The notes: generated by a model not told the origin, from the letters alone. Shown: positions 22,701 through 33,375, counted from the first letter of the stretch. The stretch: DNA of 64,000 bases from Pomphorhynchus laevis (GCA_012934845.2 WNNJ02000944.1:62001-126000), one strand, 5' to 3'. Numbers and translations are program-made.

Positions 22701-25700
22701 CAAAATCGCCAGCTTGAGTAAAAAATTACCAGTTTAATCATTTTAAACAATGAATACAGTTGTAATTTATTGAATTGTTCTCAAAAACATATTAGAATTT
22801 ATTAATTTGCTAATTAGTAAAGTCTTGTTACTCACTGAAATTCCGTAGACTTTCCGTAGAACGATCAGAAATTCCATAGAACGACCAGATTTAAAAAATG
22901 ATTAATTTATATTTAGTCAGAACATTTATAAACAAATAATGATGTTTATTAATGTGGACATATCGGAATATTGTTATACTTCGCCATTTAAAATAATGAT
23001 ACAAATTATCATTAACAGGTTCTCCTTAAACCTATATATCACGAGGTAAGTACCTTTAAACATTCATAGGTTGGCGAAATATATATTTTGAATATTTCAA
23101 ATATCTTCGTTTCTCTATGTATAATAAACAAATAGAACAGAATTCATTTTGTGTGGCAAATGTGAACGGAGCCACTTACAATTCCACCAATAAATATAAA
23201 TAAAATGAGAAAAAAATTAAATTCAGTACTGTACATTAGCAAGAAATGTGTAAAGGATGCAATATGTCAGGTTTATCGTTAGCGTTGCTGACTATTAATT
23301 TTAATTTTAATGGACAAGATATATATATATATATGCTAGAGGGACATATATGAAATAAAAAATACCAGGTCAGACTATGTCGATGAAGAGGAGTTGGATT
23401 GAAAGAAGCTGTTTAAAAAGTGTGAAAGGAGGAAGATTAACGAATGTCAAGGGGAAGGGGGCTCCATGCTAGTGGCCCAGAAACATTGTATGTGCGGAGT
23501 CCATAATTAGTGCAGTATATAGGAATAACTAAGAGACCTGTGTGACGGGATCGTAGAGTTAGAGAAGACTTGTGCGACTGAGTCGTAGAAAGGAAGTTTA
23601 TCATAGGATGGTGCATCGGATGCACGGAAACGATAAACAAGACAGTAAGCACATGGTGACGCGTTGAGAAATGCTAGTCCAATTGAGAAGCAATAGATGG
23701 CAAGACATATGATCAAAGCGTCGGAGGTATAATGATATAAAAGAAGATGTGTTGATAACGAGTTAAATATGTCGTAGTAAGATTATGAGTGAGTTGACTA
23801 GTAAACTGAGACAAAAGTTCAGTTGGGGGAATAGAAATGAGGAAATAAGTTGTCTGCAAATGTGCGGATTAATTATTCAACGAATACGTAGAATGTCAAG
23901 GAGTAGAAAAGAGCAAGAACAAAAATTTTCGTGAACAAAGTGTAAAAGACAAAGATTGTTATAAAAAGAAACACTAAGAAATTTCAAATGGTGGTTGATA
24001 GGGAGATGTTGACCATCAAGAATTACATGGAAGAAAGATTTTGTTAATGGGGAGTCAGCCATAAGACGCTAGATTCTTTGTAGTTGATGATCAACTCAAT
24101 TTTATTAAACATTAATTAATTGAACACTACAATTAAGAATTCTGTGGAACGCAAGGCAAGATTATCGATATTGGATGAGAATGAGAATATAGAAAGATAT
24201 AACAATGATATATAACAATGAGATATAGAACAATGTCAATTGCATGATGTAAAAACCAAAGGGTCGAGTTATGTGCGACAAGACACAAACAATAAGAGAG
24301 AAGAAAATGAGACCAAGAATGGGTCTTTCATATAATTTATATCAAGTTAAAATTAAAAATTTAAATTTAAATACAAGTCAATTTTTATAAATTGATTAAT
24401 AAATAACAGACGATGTATTAGAATAAGGAATAGAGGCCATAAGGAAGAACTGCTATGCTATAAGGTTTCGGGCTATTTTCCTCAATCTAACATAGCAGCG
24501 GGGCCAAATACGTGATAATAACGTATTTCCTCTGATAAAATTTGATTGTCTAGTATCTTATTATAATACAAAGTATATTATTTATTATCCATAAAAATTT
24601 ACGCTTGAGAGCTTAAATTTATTTTTAATAATAATTTGTTGATTTATATAGTTTACTATTTCTGTTGGATGTTATTTTTATAGTAACCTAGTTTAAAATA
24701 TGTATCTATTAAGTTATTTAAATGATTTTGAAGAAATCAATATCATTACATATTGTTGCAATTCTTAAAATTTCATTATTTAATGTATTATATTTTATAT
24801 TATATGGTATGCATGAATGCTCATGCAAAAATATGTTTTTTGTAAATTTAAATATGTCATCTTTACGATATAAATTAATAGTAGTTTTAGTTAATGTTAA
24901 TTTAATGTTCATATCTAGATATACACCTTCTTTATCATTAATATTGGTTTTATTAAGAATGAGGCTACCTGGATAAATTTGTTCACTAATTGAATAAAAA
25001 TTATTAGCATTAAATACACATATATCAGCAATATATCGAAACATATATTTTATATTTTTATATCAGATCATCTAACTGAGTCTACGTATTGTATACTGTA
25101 TATAAATAATAAAGATAAATAATTATATAAATATATGATTTTATACAATTTATATTAGTATAACGATATAATTTATTATTAAAATTAAAAATAAAAATCA
25201 ATTAAAACGAATTGACTAATATATAATTTAAAATTTATTAAAATAAGGAATTGAAGTCATCAGGAGGAACTGGTATGTTATCAGTTTTCGGTCCAATTCC
25301 TCAAAATACGGTTGCTTGTAAATCATTCAGGTTTCGCACTTTAATATAACACATTTCCGTATGGTAAAGAATAAAGATAAATAATAAATAATTATATAAT
25401 ATTTTATACAATTTATATTTATAGCAAGACAAAATAAAAAATTGAAATTTAAAATAAAAGTAAAATTTTTTGTATAAATTGACTAATAAATATAATATGT
25501 TAACGATAAGGAATATCTATAAAATGTGATATAAATATAATATCGATAAAATATGTATAAGGAATAACGATATTAACGATGTGTAACAATATTGAAGGCA
25601 ATATAGTTACATATTATAGCAATTATAATTATAAAGTTAAAATTTAAAATTGGAATTTAAAATGAAAATCAACTTTTATGAATTAACTAATAAATAACAG

Positions 25701-28700
25701 ACGATACATCAAATTAAGGAATAGAAGTCATCAGAAGAAACTGCTATGCAAATCAGACTTCATCCTCTATCCCTCAACCCAACATAACAGCGTGGCCAAA
25801 TACACGCTAATTGAGCCAAAAGTCAAAATACAAAGAAAATTTAATTATTTGTGCTTATTTCCTAAGTACAGTTAAAGTATCTCAGGATTCCATTTGATAC
25901 TATATGTCGATACTATAATTGACAGAATGATTGAGTTGCAGTCAAATAGATGTAATGATCCTATATCATCCAATACAATCTGTCCGTAACTGATATGCTC
26001 AATATAACATGCCATTAACAAAGATGTAACTCTTTTCATTTAGTTATTTTATTATTATAAAATAACTTGAAAATCACAATATAAGTGTTGTTTTACTAAA
26101 AACAAACGATACTACAAGGTTCAGCTGGACATACATGTAGAAAAACCATAACTAGATACTCAATATGAAGAAGAGATAATGAGATGATTAAATGTTTGGT
26201 ATTTCTTAACTCAGTTTATAAAGTATATCGCTTATGTATTAGCGAAATAATATATTGTAATAATATATCGAAATATTATAATATATAACTTATATGTTGA
26301 AGAAATTGATGTTAGCTAAATTATGGCCTAAATACAATTAGCCGGTATTCATTGTATTCATTGTATCATGCCGTATTCATTAAATGTTAGGCCGGAAAAT
26401 CTTATCGATTATTATCTTATCGAGGTTTAATCTTATTGATATTATCAATAATTAATCTTATTGACGATAAATATTAAACATTAATATTTAAAAAATACCG
26501 ATAAAAAATTCCAGCAAAACTTGAACATCTAACAAAAATTAAATCATCAAGTTAAATCGCCATCAAAATCTTTATATATGGATGAAATTGAATTAATAGA
26601 ATCCTTAAATATTTTGATAAATCAAAATTATTTAAAGGCAGGGACATCTATATTTAGACAAGTAAAAGGTGTTCCAACTGGAGGTTATATTAGCCCAATT
26701 ATAGCTGACTTATTTTTAAGCTTAATAGAATATGAATTTGTTCATAACTGTGTTAAAACTAAATCTAAATTATTTCGATATATTAATGATATATATCGAA
26801 AATATATGAATATGCGTCTTTAACTCTAACAATTTTTATTTAATAAGTGAATAAATTTATCCAGGTAGCCTTATTCTTAATAAAACAAATATTAACGATA
26901 AAGAAGGTATATGTTTAGATATTAACATTAAATGAACATCAATTAAAACTACTTTTAATTTATATTGTAAAGATGACATATTTAAATTTACAAGAAACAT
27001 ATTTTTGCATGATCATTCATGCATACCATATAATATAAAATATAATACATTAATGAAATTTTAAGAATTGCCATAATATATTATGATACTGACTTTTTTA
27101 AATCGTTTATCCAGGTAACCTTATTCTTAATAAAACCCAAATTTATTACAAAAAACGTATATATCTAGATATGAACAATTCTTTTTTATTTGAATATGAA
27201 CAACATAATTTTATTATTTAATTATTATTATGTAATTATATTATTATGTTAATATTATTAATATATTTATTATTTATTGTTTATTAATATATTATTAATT
27301 ATATTATTATCATTATTAAAGAGGTATTGTTAAAGAGGTATGATAAATTTTTTTGGATGGATAATAAATAATATACTTTGTATTAGAATAAGATACTAGA
27401 TAGTTTTATCAGAGGAAATACATCATTAGCATGTATTTGGCCCTGCTGCTATGTTGGGTAGAGGAGTTAGGGGCCGAAACCTGATAGCATAGCAGTTCCT
27501 CCTGATGACCTCTAATTCTTATTCTGATACAACGTCTGTTATTTATTAGTCAATTCATAAAAATGACGTTTATTTTACAATTTCAATTTTTTATTTTAAC
27601 TTGATATAAATTATAGAAAATCTAAAAACAAATATTAATTTTATTATTTGATTATTAAATTTTGATTTAGCATCATTATGTTTTGTTTATTATATAATTA
27701 TATTAAATACGTAGACTCAGGTAGCTGATTCGATAAGAATCAGCTAACTTCGTCAGCTACGTGTCTATAAAAATACAATCAAACAGAAAATAATAAAATA
27801 TATGTCAACAAAATATTCATAAGCGAAAAAAAGCATTCGATAAGCGAACGAAATCATTTAAATACTTTTACAGATACATTTTAAACCAGGTTACTACCAA
27901 AAATGCAAGAATAAATCAGGAAAACAATATGTGTGCATAATTTTAATTTAATTTTAAGCACTTTAAGATAAAATAAACATTTCATAATAATACCGTCGAT
28001 TTCATTAGATCGCTGAATATGAATTAATGAATCAAGGCAAGCCTCGAGACAATTCAGAAACGAATAAAATATGGTTTCCGATGATATTACCTCATTAATA
28101 TCGTACAAACAATATAAACAGAAAATAATTAAATGTATAAATCAACACAGAATTATATTAATAAGATATAAACTCAAACAGAAAATAGTCACATGTATAA
28201 ATCAACAAAATACTATTTAAGTAATGATGTTTTTGTGTTAGATAAGTTTATACAACATCATTGAATAGACAAATATACACAAAAGGACAAAAAATTACAA
28301 GAAACATATTTTTAATGAGCAAAATATGTTTCTAAATAATAAGCATATTTTTGCATGCCATATAATATAAAATATAATACATTAAATAATGAATAGTAGC
28401 CCAATTATAGCTGACTTGTATTTGAGCTCTATAGAATATGAATTTGTTCATAACTATGTTAAAACTAAATCTAAACAACATAAATATATAAAATATATGT
28501 TTCGATACATTGATGATATATGTGTATTTAATTTTAATAATTTTTATTCAATTAGTGAACAAATTTATCCAGAAAACTTTATTATTAACAAAACCAATAT
28601 TGATGATAAAGAAGGTATATATCTTGATATGAGCATTAAATTAACATCAATTAAAATATAATTTCATTATATCGTATAGATGACATTTTAAATTTACAAT

Positions 28701-31700
28701 AAACATACTTTACATGATCATTCATGCATACCATATAATATAAAATATAATACATTAAATAATGAAATTTTAAGAATTGCAACAATATGTAATGATATTG
28801 GCTTTCTTCAAAATCATTTAAATAATTTAATAGATACATATTTTAAACTAGGTTAATATAAAAATACCATCAACAGAAAATAGTAAAATATTCAAATAAA
28901 CACAATAATATAAAAAATAAATTTAAAATCATTAGCGGAAAATTTTTATATTAACTATTATTTTTAACTTATTTTATAATAGGATGTATAAATCAACAAA
29001 ATATTATAGAATGATATATTTAATAATTTTAAGAATTACAACAATTTGTAACGATATTGTTTTTCTTCAAAATTATTTAAATAATTTAATAGATACATAT
29101 TTTAAACTAGGTTACTATAAAAACAAAATCAAACAGAAAATAGTAAAATATATTAATCAATACAATAATATTAAACATAAATTTATTATTAAAAATAAAT
29201 TTAAAATCATTAGCGGAAAATGTTTATGGATAATCAATAATATACTTTGTATTAGAATAAAATACTAGATAATCAAATTTTATCAGAGGAAATATGAAAA
29301 TATGTCATGATAAATGTCAATATCATGCAAAAATATGCTGTTTTTTTGTAAATTTTAATGTCTTTACGATATAAATTAAAAGTAGTTTTAATTGATGTTA
29401 ATTTAAGGCAATTTAATTTTAATTTAAACTATAAATATATAGTCAAATAATATGTAACTCAGTCAACTCAGTCTACGTATTTAATATAATTATAAAATAA
29501 ACAAAACATAATAATGCTAAATCAAAATTTAATAATTAGATAATAAAGTAAATAATTGTTAACATTTTTTATAGTTTATATCAATTTAAAACAAGCTTTT
29601 CTAAGGTTGATAGGCATTATAGACACAGGTAATTTATTGTAAAAATTACTCGTGTCAATCTTAAGAAAGCTGTAAATGGTGTAAATTAGATCAGGTAACT
29701 GAGTCTACATATATTAAATTATTTATAAATTAAAAATAATGATATATAAAAATATAATAATTAAATTATAAATAATAAATAATAATAAATAATTTTAAAT
29801 AATTGTTATAACATTTTATATAATTTACTTCAATTTAAAATAAAAATCAATTTTTATGAATTGACTAATAAATAACAGACGTTGTATCAGAATAAGGATT
29901 ATAGGTCATCAGGAGGAACTGCTATGCAATCAGGTTTCGGACCCTATCTCCTCTACCCAACATAGCAGCAGGGCAAAATACATACCATTAGGACGAAAGA
30001 AGACAGCTACGACCGACACAAGATGATGCATAAGAAATTAGAGATCATCATGAGAAACTGCTATGTAATCAGGTTTTGACCCCAATATAGTAGCAGGGCA
30101 GAATACATGCTAATGAAGTATTTCTAGTGATGAAATAAGTTTATCTAGTATGTTATTGTAATGCAAACATATTATTTATTATCCGTCCTTAAAAATTTTT
30201 AGTTTGAGAGGTTAATTAATAATTGGATCAGATTTAAAAAAAATTGCCAAAAAAATTGGCTTTTATTTTAAATTTTAAATTTTTAATATTTACTTGATAT
30301 AAATATATGTTGTATAAAATCTTTCTATTTAATTATTAAATTTTGATTTAGCATTTTTTCTTTCAATTTAATAATTAGATTAAATACATAGGCTCAGTTA
30401 TCTGAGCCTATATATTAAATCTGATCTATGTTATTAAATCTGATCTAATTATTATTTAAACTCTCAAACTGAAAATTTCTAAAATATACGAGGCTAAAAA
30501 ATATTAGTTCCTCCTGATGACCTCTAATCCTTATTCTGATACAATGTCTGTTATTTATTAGTCAATTCATAAAAATTGATTTTTATTTTAAATTGAAGTA
30601 AATTATATAAAATGTTATAACAATTATTTAAAATTATTTATTATTATTTATTATTTATAATTTAATTATTATATTTTTATATATCATTATTTTTAATTTA
30701 TAAATAATTTAATATATGTAGACTCAGTTACCTGATCTAATTTACACCATTTACAGCTTTCTTAAGATTGACACGAGTAATTTTTACAATAAATTACCTG
30801 TGTCTATAATGCCTATCAACCTTAGGAAAGCTCACTTTGACACGAAAGTAAATCTTGATTATAAATATAACTGTAGAGCATGTAATTACCAAAGCTGAAT
30901 GAATGTATTAAAAACAAAACTACCTCCTTAATTGTTGGTGATTGCAGAAGCGACAAAGAAGCATTATCCAGTTGATAATCACTGATAAAGTTCTCGGTTT
31001 TTTCAATACTGTATTCTAATTGCTCACTAAATCAGGCATCAAAATAAATGCTGATTACAATTTTAATGTTTTATAAAAATTGGTTTTAGGTTTTTAACAA
31101 AACATATTATAAAAGTAATATGAAAATATAATATAAAATATTATATTATATTATAATATAATATAAAAAATAATAATCAATTTCAGATTAAAATAATCAA
31201 AGTTCATTATTATTAATAATAATATAAAATTTATATATTTATACGTTTATATTCTGATTAAAGTAATATGGTAAAATAAATCCACTGCTACATTTGTATA
31301 TTATAGACGTAAATGGCGTGAAATATTCTACGATAATAATACAAGAAGAAAAAGATAATGGATCCAGTAAACATCCAAAGTATCACATTTGTGATATGCC
31401 ATAATTAATCATAAATAATAAATTTCATAATTCATAATTCGTCTAATTAGATGAACGAATTGTAAAAATGATTTATAAAAGTTTGTAGTCAAATGGATAT
31501 AACGTACCGTTCTTCTTTAATTTTCTGAGCAGCGATACGCAGGTTTTTAGCTTTATTGCTAATGTCCTATAATTGTACATTTAAAAAACGTTTAAGTAAA
31601 ACTACTTACATCAGATGCCTTCATAATATTTTGACTTTCTGATTTCAAATCTTCAATTCTTTTATAAAATTTTCGGAGCTCCTAAATTAGGAAGATTAAA

Positions 31701-33277
31701 TCAAAATTATATCAATAACATTACGAAAAAGATTACGAAGGCAACTTAATAATCGATGTAGGAATGATATGTTATTTAAGTATTTACTAAATTAGACATG
31801 TGTTGATTGGAACGTCTTGATCGGCATTGTACGGATCACAGCTGTACTGACCTGTACTAATCGGCATTGTACTGATCACCACTGTACTAAACGGCATGTA
31901 CTGATATGTACTTATCAGCATTATACTGATCGCCACTGTACTGACCAGCATGTACTGACTTGTACTGATCGCCTCTGTACTGACCGGCATGTGCTGACTT
32001 GTACTGATCGGCATTGTACTGATCACCACTGTACTGACCAACATGTACTGACCTGTACTGATCGTAAGTAAGCAGCACGTGAATTCAATTTTTAATCATG
32101 TAAATTGAAAATAAGGGATTTCTTCAGGGTATGCATGAAAACTAGCTCATTCTAGATCATAACAACTGTAAAATACTTTTAGAGCGATGTTTTAATTATT
32201 TGAAGAAAGCTACAATCTGCTCAATATAATTGTTCATAAGGATTCAGTGATATTTATACTTGCGGAAAAAAGAGAGTTGAAACGGCAAATTGTTGATATT
32301 GATTAGTACTCGACGATTGTTCACCTCCGTGATTTAATGTCATTAGACTATTAGCAATATGAATATTTTATTGTGGATCAATGTTAAGATCACACCTGTA
32401 TCATTATTACTTATACAGCCTACTTTGGAAATAGCCAATCCCTATTATATCTCGAGATTTAACTAGTGCCCTTAGCGATAAATGGACTGAACTGCAGTTT
32501 AACAATAATGATCATACAAATAAACAATATAATGCTCTGTGAAATATATCGTGCGTACGATATGTGATAATTCACAAACTTATTGAATGCAATACTTTAA
32601 AAAGAGATAATTCTGGTTTACTATTATTAGCGTTCATTCATAGCAGTGAAACACAAAATCAATAAATTAAACATTTTAATACCATAGTTTAGAATACTAA
32701 GCTTAAATGGCATCGCTCGATATTTTTAAACAAGGTCATTTATTTCGATCAAAAGAATTGTCCTAGATGCTGATGGTATCATCCTCGTATGCTGATGGTA
32801 CACTGGTGTATAGATGTACAACTATTTTTTAATGTGAAGGTATATGTTAAATGACATCTCTAATTAAATTCATGTAACATTAATTATAAAAATTATTTAT
32901 TATAATAAATATATATAATTTTTATAAATGTAAATATATTACAAATAAATATGTATTATTAATCAATTATTTAAAATTATTTACTCATGCTATTAAAAAA
33001 AATTATAAATGTGCTAATTGCGTTAAGAAGTACAATAAATAATTATAATGATAGAACAATTAAATTATTTACGATTTTATGCTTTGTTACTTACGCTAAT
33101 ATTTGGTGCGATAGTATCGAGCAGGGATTGGTGCGTGTGGATAATATCTTTTTCTATCGTGTTCCGGAGATCTTCATAATCTATCTGGCCAGGATCATTC
33201 ACATCAATATTTAATGACAGAAAGTAATCGAATGCCTTGTCTAGTAGCAGTTCATCTGTACTATGCTGAGATTTCAT
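16628..33277 (-). CDS. COG6: COG6, conserved oligomeric Golgi complex subunit 6 (12 exons)
   Basis: COG6 is a subunit of the eight-part COG tether on Golgi membranes and acts in retrograde vesicle traffic and glycosylation. Exons, 5' to 3' on the minus strand: 33277-33095, 31681-31610, 31566-31508, 31026-30924, 28090-27994, 22377-22314, 21174-21104, 21053-20960, 19388-18662, 18618-18478, 18428-18346, 16790-16628. All junctions are GT/AG and all codon phases join, giving about 618 residues (human about 657). Landmarks recalled from the human protein are LRNTIEKDI (human LRGDIERKS), FKWASDQF (human YRWAQSEC), LTILLNWLHEE (human VGDMLAWLHQA), the C-terminal IESLILDQGNYL (human LDTLINEQASYV), and the last-exon segment INTYEDILQWL. 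Introns are either 43-50 nt or large and transposon-filled; the exceptions are noted under exons 5 and 6. An in-frame stop directly precedes the ATG. Confidence 0.9.
16935..17420 (+). mobile_element. Penelope-like RT C-terminus plus 3' module, in a COG6 intron
   Basis: 16935-17215 encodes the post-YIDD end of the RT (HEHSCIPYNIKYNTLNNEI, then FKLGYYKNNIKQKIVKYN). It is followed by the 3' module with hairpin arms CTGCTATG and CATAGCAG at about 17318-17371 and CTGATGATG. It is antisense to COG6, in its last intron. Confidence 0.75.
18346..18618 (-). CDS. COG6: COG6 exons 10 and 11 with a 49 nt intron
   Basis: Exon 10 (18618-18478) encodes IAALIESLILDQGNYLMEYL and onward, in register with human EAHLDTLINEQASYVLTRV. 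Exon 11 (18428-18346) encodes ARIQSFISAKHPVPLLGQCL and onward, matching the VQFDRYLSAPDNLLIPQLNF region. The short introns on either side begin GT and end TTTAG. Confidence 0.85.
18662..19388 (-). CDS. COG6: COG6 exon 9, main body
   Basis: It encodes 242 codons, from NIVDEFVSSRSKVFTRGLLS to MERIEAQ. It aligns along its length with the central helical-bundle region of COG6, including LTILLNWLHEE, LLQCATRLLESFCKDLNRVV and LVNCVHSNALKLVND. The acceptor is ATTTAG at 19389-19390; the donor is CAG|GTTGAA. Confidence 0.92.
20960..21174 (-). CDS. COG6: COG6 exons 7 and 8 with a 50 nt intron
   Basis: Exon 7 (21174-21104) encodes NDIIKQMTEYRRTLLENMFK then WAS. Exon 8 (21053-20960) encodes QFHLLESSKSSSTVILQRVL and onward to DPQLG. 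The pattern matches the human YERLYRWAQSECRTL and VLTQAMEALQDRP regions. The intron 21103-21054 runs from GTATAT to CTGTAG. Confidence 0.85.
22314..22377 (-). CDS. COG6: COG6 exon 6 (tentative)
   Basis: This 64-base candidate lies between CTTAG and the strong donor GTAAGTTTTTTTT and encodes FIASSSNIFVIFDTIDSNII. Its incoming and outgoing phases are exactly those needed to join exon 5 to exon 7, whereas a direct exon 5 to exon 7 splice is out of phase. Sequence similarity to known COG6 is weak here, so the phase fit is the main support. Confidence 0.45.
23340..24200 (-). mobile_element. 3' part of an L2/CR1-like LINE (family H), in a COG6 intron
   Basis: Broken reading frames give HLPINHHLKFLSVSFYNN, LHFVHEN, and NYGLRTYNVSGPLAWSPLPL followed by DIR. 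These match the C-terminal region of the H2 copy (NYGLRSFLVAASLAWNQLPL). It is same-sense with COG6, lies in the 5.6 kb intron between exons 5 and 6, and is old and interrupted. Confidence 0.65.
24405..25062 (-). mobile_element. Penelope-like RT fragment plus 3' module, in a COG6 intron
   Basis: 25062-24600 encodes FRYIADICVFN, the NKTNINDKEG block and CIPYNIKYNTLNNEILRIAT. The 3' module follows at 24600-24405, with hairpin arms near 24450 and 24495. It has the same orientation as COG6. Confidence 0.75.
25065..25330 (-). repeat. Solo Penelope-like 3' module
   Basis: It runs from the terminal motif (CATCTAACTGAGTCTACGTA in plus sense, 25069-25090) to the hairpin with GAGGAATTGGACCGAAAAC and CTCCTGATGACTTCAATTCC in minus sense. 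It carries no RT of its own. Its helix halves differ from other copies but still pair. Confidence 0.7.
25640..25830 (-). repeat. Solo Penelope-like 3' module, partial
   Basis: The minus strand carries TGTTATGTTGGGTTGAGGGA, then GCATAGCAGTTTCTTCTGAT and GACTTC, the diverged hairpin and box region, plus the TAATAAATAACAGACGAT block. No RT accompanies it. Confidence 0.65.
26560..27190 (+). mobile_element. Penelope-like RT fragment, in a COG6 intron
   Basis: The reading MDEIELIESLNILINQNYLK, the KGVPTGGYISPIIADLFLS block and a degenerate YIND-type catalytic region are followed by DIFKFTRNIFLHDHSCIPYN. It is broken, with a second short DKEG-type piece at 27110-27180. Confidence 0.75.
27350..27780 (+). 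repeat. Penelope-like 3' module, best copy
   Basis: It starts at GGATAATAAATAATATACTT and contains the small hairpin AAATACAT/ATGTATTT. The main hairpin has arms CTGCTATG (about 27448) and CATAGCAG (about 27490) around GGGGCCGAAACC. After this come TTCCTCCTGATGACCTC, TTAGTCAATTCATAAAAAT and the terminal motif TACGTAGACTCAGGTAGCTG near 27710, which faces an inverted copy ending near 27770. GAGTTAGGGG can pair with CCTCTAATTC (10 bp with two G-U pairs). Confidence 0.75.
27850..28220 (+). mobile_element. Penelope-like 3' RT region interrupted by the COG6 exon 5 segment
   Basis: The left piece (27850-27895) reads RYIFKPGYY-like; the right piece (from about 28116) resumes with the AAACAGAAAATAATTAAATG block that normally follows almost directly. 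The roughly 220 bp between them holds COG6 exon 5 and its near flanks. The same junctions recur at 6.9-7.15 kb. Confidence 0.65.
27994..28090 (-). CDS. COG6: COG6 exon 5 (candidate, inside Penelope-like sequence)
   Basis: It encodes VISSETIFYSFLNCLEACLD and onward to QRSNEID, 32 codons plus one base. The spacing and pattern fit the [20 protein letters not shown] region of human COG6. It is collinear and phase-compatible with exon 4. The acceptor (AATGAG) is unlike the TTTAG used elsewhere in the gene; the donor is G|GTATTA. The segment is flanked on both sides by Penelope-like 3' sequence in the opposite sense and has a pseudo-exon copy at 6937-7033. Confidence 0.65.
28389..29290 (+). mobile_element. 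Two tandem Penelope-like RT fragments, in a COG6 intron
   Basis: 28389-28870 encodes SPIIADLYLSSIEYEFVHNY, FRYIDDICVFN and the C-terminal IPYNIKYNT block. 28980-29290 repeats only the C-terminal end (RITTICNDIVFLQNYLNNLI, then GKCLWIINNILCIRIKY). Partial tandem copies are a known habit of Penelope-like elements. Confidence 0.75.
29593..30840. repeat. Large inverted duplication built from Penelope-like 3' modules
   Basis: 29593-29930 (minus-sense module) and about 30498-30840 (plus-sense module) are near-reverse complements of roughly 340 bp each, with further module fragments at 30020-30200 and 30385-30480 between them. Each outer end carries the same 80 bp foldback, AAGGTTGATAGGCATTATAG to ACTCGTGTCAATCTTAAGAA, which is itself a hairpin (GACACAGGTAATTT against AAATTACTCGTGTC). 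It sits in the COG6 intron between exons 4 and 5. Confidence 0.7.
30924..31026 (-). CDS. COG6: COG6 exon 4
   Basis: It is entered after ATTTAG in phase 2 and encodes EQLEYSIEKTENFISDYQLD and onward to SPTIKE. It matches the AFLSKFQLTSDEMSLL region of human COG6. It ends in phase 0 at GAG|GTAGTT. Confidence 0.88.
31508..31681 (-). CDS. COG6: COG6 exons 2 and 3 with a 43 nt intron
   Basis: Exon 2 (31681-31610) encodes ELRKFYKRIEDLKSESQN and onward, 24 codons. Exon 3 (31566-31508) encodes DISNKAKNLRIAAQKIKEE plus two bases. The intron 31609-31567 runs from GTAAGT to TTATAG. This is the coiled-coil part of the N-terminal half of COG6. Confidence 0.85.
31808..32065. repeat. GTACTGATC minisatellite in COG6 intron 1
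   Basis: About 250 bases of imperfect tandem units of roughly 10-16 nt (GTACTGATCGGCATT, GTACTGATCACCACT, GTACTGACCGGCAT). It is open in several frames on both strands, giving Thr/Asp/His/Cys-rich or Ser/Thr/Val/Met-rich readings that are by-products of the repeat, not genes. Confidence 0.85.
32066..33094. other. Remainder of COG6 intron 1
   Basis: AT-rich sequence with no recognised exon or element. The exon 1 donor is at 33094. Confidence 0.45.
33095..33277 (-). CDS. COG6: COG6 exon 1
   Basis: It encodes residues 1-61 from ATG at 33277 and ends in phase 0 at the donor AGC|GTAAGT. The stretch DYEDLRNTIEKDIIHTHQ matches the N-terminal coiled-coil region of COG6. CAATAG precedes the ATG, giving an upstream in-frame stop and a possible acceptor. 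Confidence 0.85.
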
Positions 33278-33375
33278 AATCTATTGTGACTACACAAGTT
33301 TCTTCTTAATCCTCACATTTATTTTTCATATGATGGTTGTATTAAATCACAGAGAATAAGAACATACAATATTTC

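Noticed and set aside
27440-27520. A canonical hammerhead ribozyme
   Set aside because: Both core boxes are present, but GAAAC precedes CTGATGA with only 22 bases between them. Those bases pair with upstream sequence instead of forming stems III and I. I therefore report only a hammerhead-like structured RNA candidate.
27881-28108. A 75-codon minus-strand ORF as an independent small gene
   Set aside because: Its first half is the COG6 exon 5 candidate and its second half is intron and Penelope-like sequence. A copy at 6.9 kb has an in-frame stop. It is better explained as an exon inside the COG6 gene.
31787-32078. ORFs of 63-85 codons on both strands, and a CRISPR-like look
   Set aside because: They are readings of one short-unit minisatellite. 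There are no unique spacers between repeats and no associated genes; this is a eukaryotic intron.
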